Shown here: in pieces, positions 59,847 through 64,000 of the stretch
How the letters are laid out: every line of letters starts with the position of its first letter
How positions within the stretch are numbered: the stretch's first letter is position 1
Origin: Bacillus thuringiensis
Lineage (GTDB): Bacteria > Bacillota > Bacilli > Bacillales > Bacillaceae_G
DNA length: 64,000 nucleotides
Reading direction: 5' to 3'
NCBI RefSeq assembly: GCF_014932895.1
Contig: NZ_JACYOF010000010.1
Location: 1 to 64,000, forward strand
Notes under the pieces: generated by a model
The model's input: only the letters and a program-made list of their open reading frames with translations
Databases searched by the model: none
What the model was told of the DNA's origin: nothing
Program-made: the position numbers and the translations under genes

Positions 59847-61697
59847 ATGGATTATAATTTTGAGATTTTATCACTGTTAGATAATTCAATTGAGTTTGAG
59901 AAGTTACATAGTAAATTTAATCGTTTTAATCCTTTTAAAATATTGAAGGTAGATAAGTTTGAGATTAGGCATTCTAATATGATTGCTTGGTTACTTGATC
60001 CTACGGAGAATCATCATTTAAGCTCTATGTTTGTAAATAAAATACTTTCTAAAATGTTTGTAAAAGCAGAGAATGAGGAGTTAATTGGTCAATATAATTT
60101 TATTAAGTTACATAAGCAGTCTCTGCAAGATTTGGAAGTTTTCCGTGAGGTACAGACGAATTATAATAAAAGAATTGATATTTTGGCCATATCAGAGTCA
60201 CAAAAGGTTGCCATTCTCATTGAAAATAAATACAAGTCATCTGAATCAGATGGACAATTACAAAATTACATAAACTTTGTTAGCGAGAAATACGAAGGGT
60301 ATACGATCATTCCAATCTTTTTAAGTTTAGATGGTAGTGCGCCAAGTCATAAGTCGTATCTTACTTTAGATTATGGGGATATATTAAATATTCTAAAAGG
60401 ACAATTGGAGATTTATAGTGAGTATACGTCTAGTACGATAAAAGATTTTCTTTCCTACTATATTGATATATTAGAGGGGGAACTTGTTCGTGATGAGGAA
60501 GACATTGAATTGGCGTTAACAGTGTATAAGAGCCATAAGGCCGCTGTTGATTTTCTGTGCTTAAATGGTAACGGAAAAGTAGTTGGAAAGTTTGTCAATA
60601 AAGAGTTGTTAAGTGCTGTAAAGAAATTGAATGCTGAAGAAAAAGAAGATCTTCGCAAAATTTATAAGAAGTATGCTGAAACGCTTCGCTTTATACATGG
60701 AGCTGGAAATAGCGTCATGAGAGAGGCATTTTTACAATTTGTAGAGAAAAATCAAATACCAGAAGATTGCTGCCATGAACACATCCGCATTCCATCTTTC
60801 ATTTTCGGAGAATGGAAACAACTTGATGAGATTGTTGGAGTTCCAAATCATGAGTGGTGGCTAAATAATGCTCTTATAACTTGGTTTGAGAGAAAAGCAG
60901 ATGGGCGTATGAAACTTATCGTTGAAGTTGGACCGTTGGAATATAAGCAGAGATTAAAGTTATTATGCAAGTTAGAGGAAAATGGAATTACTATTAAAGA
61001 AAAATCAAAAGAAGCTGGATCCATGTATACAAGAATTTATGCTGGATATGAAAATATAAGTGATTGGGCAGATCAAGATGAAATTCTCCGTGTGATGAAT
61101 GATATGTATAACAATGCTGATTTTAATCAAGTGGTGGCAGCTATAGGCGATACGATAGAAGGGCTTGTATACGGAGAAGAGGATTCTTCTTCGGAAGTTG
61201 TTGCGGTAGAAAGTAGTCAAACAGATGCGGACACTTTAGCTAATGCATTTCAATTATTCGTCTATAAACAAAAGTTCCAAGAAGGCTTTTACAATATTCA
61301 TCACCGACTACCATCATTCATTATACCGGAGTTCCGCAAATTAGAAGAACAATTTGGAACACCGAAATGGAATTGGTGGTTAAATAACTGTGCGATTATG
61401 TGGTTTGAACGTTTGAAAGATAATAGATTGAAACTGACGCTAGAAATTGGACCATTAGAATCACAAAAGAGATTAGCACTATTAACAAGAGTTGAAAGTA
61501 AAGGGAGAAAAATAAGTGCAGCGGCGAAAAGGCCAGAAGCGTCGTATACAAGAATTTACACAAATACAAGTAATATAAGTAATTGGTCGGACGAAGATGT
61601 GGTCATAAATGCAATGAATGAGTTATTCAATGATACGAACTGTCAAAATGTTATTCAAATGTTAATAGACATTGCTAAAGAGGAAGTCCATATTTAA
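59847..61697 (+). CDS. PD-(D/E)XK nuclease-like protein with duplicated C-terminal module
   Basis: A 616-aa protein. Residues about 1-230 form a PDDEXK_4-like nuclease domain: Asp111 in RIDIL, Glu126 and Lys128 in LIENKYKS, then QLQNYINF. A helical linker follows. Two related modules come next, about 297-440 and 468-610, sharing HRLPSF/IRIPSF, WWLNNALITWFER / WWLNNCAIMWFER, a (V/L)EVGPLE / LEIGPLE strand and YTRIY. The function is unknown; nucleases of this group occur in defence and mobile DNA. ATG 59847 follows GGTGTGGGG; a start at 59811 is possible. It stands alone, AT-rich, with its own terminator. Confidence 0.75.
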   Translation: MDYNFEILSLLDNSIEFEKLHSKFNRFNPFKILKVDKFEIRHSNMIAWLLDPTENHHLSSMFVNKILSKMFVKAENEELIGQYNFIKLHKQSLQDLEVFREVQTNYNKRIDILAISESQKVAILIENKYKSSESDGQLQNYINFVSEKYEGYTIIPIFLSLDGSAPSHKSYLTLDYGDILNILKGQLEIYSEYTSSTIKDFLSYYIDILEGELVRDEEDIELALTVYKSHKAAVDFLCLNGNGKVVGKFVNKELLSAVKKLNAEEKEDLRKIYKKYAETLRFIHGAGNSVMREAFLQFVEKNQIPEDCCHEHIRIPSFIFGEWKQLDEIVGVPNHEWWLNNALITWFERKADGRMKLIVEVGPLEYKQRLKLLCKLEENGITIKEKSKEAGSMYTRIYAGYENISDWADQDEILRVMNDMYNNADFNQVVAAIGDTIEGLVYGEEDSSSEVVAVESSQTDADTLANAFQLFVYKQKFQEGFYNIHHRLPSFIIPEFRKLEEQFGTPKWNWWLNNCAIMWFERLKDNRLKLTLEIGPLESQKRLALLTRVESKGRKISAAAKRPEASYTRIYTNTSNISNWSDEDVVINAMNELFNDTNCQNVIQMLIDIAKEEVHI

Positions 61698-61701
61698 AAA
61701 G

Positions 61702-61740
61702 CATTGCCAAGTGCAGAGGAATGTACTTGGCATTTGTTTT
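61702..61740 (+). terminator. Terminator of the PD-(D/E)XK gene
   Basis: GCCAAGTGCA (61706-61715) pairs with TGTACTTGGC (61722-61731), one G-U pair, followed by T-rich sequence. Confidence 0.75.
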
Positions 61741-61766
61741 AATGTAATAAAGGAGATTGGTCATTA

Positions 61767-61991
61767 ATGAAATTCTGCAAAAAAACATAAGAAGAGCTAA
61801 CAGAATACATCGAAGCAAAAACAAAACCCGATAAACTAGAAGAACTATCCGACCTCCTAGAACTAATAAACGCCCTAGCCGAATACGAAGGCACAACACT
61901 AGAAGAAATCAACAACATCCGTAAAAAGAAAGCAAAAGAACGAGGTGGCTTTTCAAATCGAGTCTTCTTAATCGAAGTAACCGATAACTAG
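61767..61991 (+). pseudogene. Broken MazG-like gene
   Basis: An AAAGGAG ribosome site and ATG (61767) lead into MKFCKKT and then an in-frame TAA at 61788-61790. After it the same frame stays open to 61991 and encodes the C-terminal half of a MazG-like protein: EELSDLLELINALAEYEGTT, then KKKAKERGGFSNRVFLIEV. The first 40 or so residues, including the RDKxPE signature, are missing. It resembles the intact gene at 37657-37983. The DNA is strongly A/C-rich. Confidence 0.75.
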
Positions 61992-62108
61992 CCCCTCATA
62001 AGCCCCTACCAAGCCCCTTCCAAGTAATAAATCACTAAGAAAAAACAAAACAAAAACAACTACAAGAACAAGCATCGTAGTAGTAGTCAAAAAAATTTGA
62101 AATAACAC
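61968..62108 (-). CDS. Possible 46-aa single-helix membrane peptide
   Basis: On the minus strand GTG 62108 opens a 46-codon ORF behind a strong AGGGAGGAGGG site about 13 nt upstream. The peptide begins MLFQIFLTTTTMLVLVVVFV, contains one very hydrophobic helix and ends YEGLVIGYFD. It overlaps the 3' end of the pseudogene by 24 bp on the other strand. The size and plan recall toxic membrane peptides, but the region has strong strand bias that favours open frames on this strand, so it may be chance. Confidence 0.3.
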   Translation of the reverse strand: MLFQIFLTTTTMLVLVVVFVLFFLSDLLLGRGLVGAYEGLVIGYFD

Positions 62109-62185
62109 GCCAAAAACCCAGCCCTCCTCCCTATATATAGTACAAAGGAGCTTTACATTTTTAAATGGAGACGGGAGGAAATTTG

Positions 62186-63043
62186 ATGGCGGTGTATCGT
62201 AATGTGCAGGTGAATTTTTGGCAGGATGATTTTGTTTTGGATTTGACGCCGGAGGAGCGGTATTTTTATATTTATTTGTTAACTTGTTCGAAGACGACGC
62301 AGTGCGGTATTTTTCCATTTCCGAAGCGGTTAGCTGAGATGGAGACGGGTTATAACAGGGAGACGGTTGATAAGTTGGTGCAGCGTTTTATTGAGTATGG
62401 AAAGATTCTGTATGATGAGGAGACGAGGGAGTTATTCGTTTTGAATTGGCTTCGTTATAATCCTGTGACGAATACGAATGTGGAGAAGTGTGTGCTTCGT
62501 GAGCTTAAGGGTGTGAAGAATAATGAGTTTGTACATATGTTTCTTCAGAAGTGTGTGGAGGAGGAGCTGAATGTTCCGATGCTTTTAGCGCATTTTGGTA
62601 TGCCGAGTGATTTGGCTGTGGATGATGTTGATCCAATTTGTGACGAGGCAGAAGAAGAGGTTATAGAGGAAGAAACGGGAAGTAAGGTGTACACGTTTTA
62701 TGAGCAACATTTCGGTAGTTTGTCTCCTTATGTGGCAGAGGAACTGAGTGAGTGGATGGTTGATTTGTCAGAGGAGCTTGTGCTGAAGGCTCTTCAAATT
62801 GCGTATGAGAATAATAAGCGGACGATTGCTTATGTGAAGGGGATTTTGCGAGATTGGCACGGGAAAGGATTTACGAAAGTATCTGAGGTTGAGGCGGATA
62901 CGGCGAAGTTTCGGAAGAAGGGTTCATTTGTTAGTAGTGGGGAGACGGAGGAGTTTTTGGCGAGGTGCGAGGAGTGGGAGAAGAATGCGCTGTCAGAGGA
63001 AGAGTTGCAGCGCTTTTTAGCGGAGCGTGGGTGGCGTCCATGA
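62186..63043 (+). CDS. DnaD-domain replication-initiation protein
   Basis: A 285-aa protein. The N-terminal part (YRNVQVNFWQDDFVLDLTPEERYFYIYLLT) is a winged-helix domain seen in phage and chromosomal DnaD-like proteins; the C-terminal DnaD/DnaB2 domain (about 165-225; FYEQHFGSLSPYVAEELSEW, IAYVKGILRDW) binds DNA and helps load helicase. GGGAGG is 6 nt before ATG 62186. Its stop overlaps the start of the helicase gene (ATGA). It is very G-rich on the coding strand. It is the first gene of a possible prophage or duplicated replication module. Confidence 0.85.
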   Translation: MAVYRNVQVNFWQDDFVLDLTPEERYFYIYLLTCSKTTQCGIFPFPKRLAEMETGYNRETVDKLVQRFIEYGKILYDEETRELFVLNWLRYNPVTNTNVEKCVLRELKGVKNNEFVHMFLQKCVEEELNVPMLLAHFGMPSDLAVDDVDPICDEAEEEVIEEETGSKVYTFYEQHFGSLSPYVAEELSEWMVDLSEELVLKALQIAYENNKRTIAYVKGILRDWHGKGFTKVSEVEADTAKFRKKGSFVSSGETEEFLARCEEWEKNALSEEELQRFLAERGWRP

Positions 63044-64000
63044 GTATTCAAAATGTGGAGGCGGAAAAGACGGTGTTAGGTTCTCTATTACTTGATGGAG
63101 AGCTTATTAAGGAGTGCCGTTTGACGGAGCAGTATTTTTCTATGCCGGTGCATAAGTCTATATTTCAGTTAATGCGAAAAATGGAAGAAGAGGGGCAACC
63201 GATTGATCTTGTGACGTTCATTTCTAGGATAGATCCGAATTTTTTGAAGGGGATCGGGGGAATGGAGTATTTTATAGGATTAATGGATGGAGTGCCTACA
63301 ACTGCCAACTTCTCTTATTATGAGGGGCTTGTTCGAGGTGCGTGGAAAATGTATCAGGCCGGCGTTCTCGGGCACAAGATGGGAGAGCGTCTTATTGCGG
63401 AGAAGAATGAGAAAATTATTGGCGAGACAATTACGGCACTTTGTGAGTTAGAGGGAAAGGACTGTGTATGTGAGTTTGATTTGAAGGATGCGTTAGTTGG
63501 TTTGTATGAAGAGCTTCATCAAGATACGAAAGAGATTACGGGTATTGAGACTGGTTATACATCGTTAAATAAAATGACGTGCGGCTTGCAGGAGGGTGAT
63601 TTTGTCGTTCTTGGTGCGCGTCCTTCTATGGGGAAGACTGCTTTTGCGCTTAATGTTGGACTGCATGCGGCGAAGTCTGGAGCGGCGGTTGGATTGTTTT
63701 CATTAGAGATGAGTAGTAAGCAATTGTTAAAAAGGATGGCGTCTTGCGTAGGTGAAGTGTCAGGAGGCAGGCTGAAAAATCCGAAGCACCGTTTTGGGAT
63801 GGAAGACTGGGAAAAGGTGAGTAAGGCGTTTGCGGAGATTGGTGAGTTGCCGCTTGAAATTTACGATCATGCAGGCGTTACGGTGCAAGATATTTGGATG
63901 CAAACTCGTAAGTTAAAGCGGAAGCACGGTGATAAAAAGATTTTAGTTATTGTAGATTACTTGCAGCTTATTACGGGTGATCCGAAGCATAAAGGCAATC
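63040..64000 (+). CDS. Replicative DnaB-type helicase, 5' part (runs off the window)
   Basis: The first 320 codons of a DnaB-family helicase. It begins MSIQNVEAEKTVLGSLLLDG, the DnaB N-terminal domain, followed by a RecA-like domain with Walker A GARPSMGKT near residue 195, FSLEMSSKQL near 225 and Walker B LVIVDYLQLI near 305. The gene is open at position 64000. It unwinds DNA ahead of the fork. It overlaps the DnaD-like gene by 4 bp, so the pair probably acts together as loader and helicase. Whether it is the host dnaB or a second copy cannot be told from the window; the pairing with a DnaD-like gene favours a second copy. Confidence 0.88.
   Translation, partial: MSIQNVEAEKTVLGSLLLDGELIKECRLTEQYFSMPVHKSIFQLMRKMEEEGQPIDLVTFISRIDPNFLKGIGGMEYFIGLMDGVPTTANFSYYEGLVRGAWKMYQAGVLGHKMGERLIAEKNEKIIGETITALCELEGKDCVCEFDLKDALVGLYEELHQDTKEITGIETGYTSLNKMTCGLQEGDFVVLGARPSMGKTAFALNVGLHAAKSGAAVGLFSLEMSSKQLLKRMASCVGEVSGGRLKNPKHRFGMEDWEKVSKAFAEIGELPLEIYDHAGVTVQDIWMQTRKLKRKHGDKKILVIVDYLQLITGDPKHKGN

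Noticed and set aside
61968-62318. 116-codon minus-strand frame with Pro/Lys-rich N-terminal part
   Set aside because: The long form runs against the DnaD gene start and has no ribosome site; only the 46-codon form from 62108 has one and is listed with low confidence.

Overview
The window is chromosomal DNA of a Bacillus cereus-group organism (cereus/thuringiensis/anthracis). Reasons: low-GC coding sequence with many TTG and GTG starts behind strong AAAGGAGG-type ribosome sites; spore genes (alpha/beta SASP, the YheC/YheD ATP-grasp pair); a csaA-csaB locus and three SLH-domain wall hydrolases; and seven copies of the group-specific bcr1 repeat, each bounded by TTTAT. There is no rRNA, classical tRNA, IS element or CRISPR array.

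Layout. 1-4.5 kb: a heterodimeric multidrug ABC exporter (bmrCD/yheIH type) behind a short leader ORF and terminator hairpins that look like a BmrB-type attenuator. 4.6-7.0 kb: cystine ABC importer tcyABC. 7.0-12.3 kb: SASP gene with a tRNA-like fold in its sigma-G leader, a Cys-rich small protein, yheD-yheC, yheB and yheA. 12.4-15.0 kb: alsSD for acetoin. 15.0-17.0 kb: 3-methyladenine glycosylase and a HAD protein without its nucleophile Asp. 17.0-23.7 kb: a giant LPXTG adhesin (choice-of-anchor A domain, 11 CnaB modules, 29 copies of a 21-bp repeat) convergent with an SLH amidase. 24-28 kb: hemZ, an acyl-CoA ligase and an unknown gene. 28-36 kb: SulP transporter, csaA-csaB (pyruvylation of wall polysaccharide, the SLH ligand), an SLH glucosaminidase and an O-antigen-ligase-like protein. 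36-42 kb: crotonase, small proteins, a MazG-like protein, an M42 peptidase, a lipoprotein and an SLH amidase. 42-43.6 kb: an RNA methylase between two sister bcr1 copies. 43.7-51.5 kb: gabP-gabT-gabD-DUF3870 behind a structured leader with its own terminator, then glaH(csiD)-lhgO. Together these could take GABA, or 5-aminovalerate and glutarate from lysine, to succinate and 2-oxoglutarate. 52-54.7 kb: a sigma-54 promoter drives a proline racemase-family epimerase and an OCD/mu-crystallin-type reductase. 54.7-59.7 kb: a 2-oxoglutarate-permease-like MFS protein divergent from a CitST-type two-component system with a Bug/TctC lipoprotein. 59.8-64 kb: a PD-(D/E)XK nuclease-like protein with a duplicated C-terminal module, a broken MazG-like gene, and a DnaD-like/DnaB-like replication pair that runs off the window.

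The points I would check first are the tRNA-like leader (7281-7334), the gab leader RNA (43722-43893), the bmr attenuator (340-524), the hairpin between ribosome site and start codon of the SLH amidase (23711-23766), and the PD-(D/E)XK protein. All folds and counts here were made by eye; no search or folding program was run.
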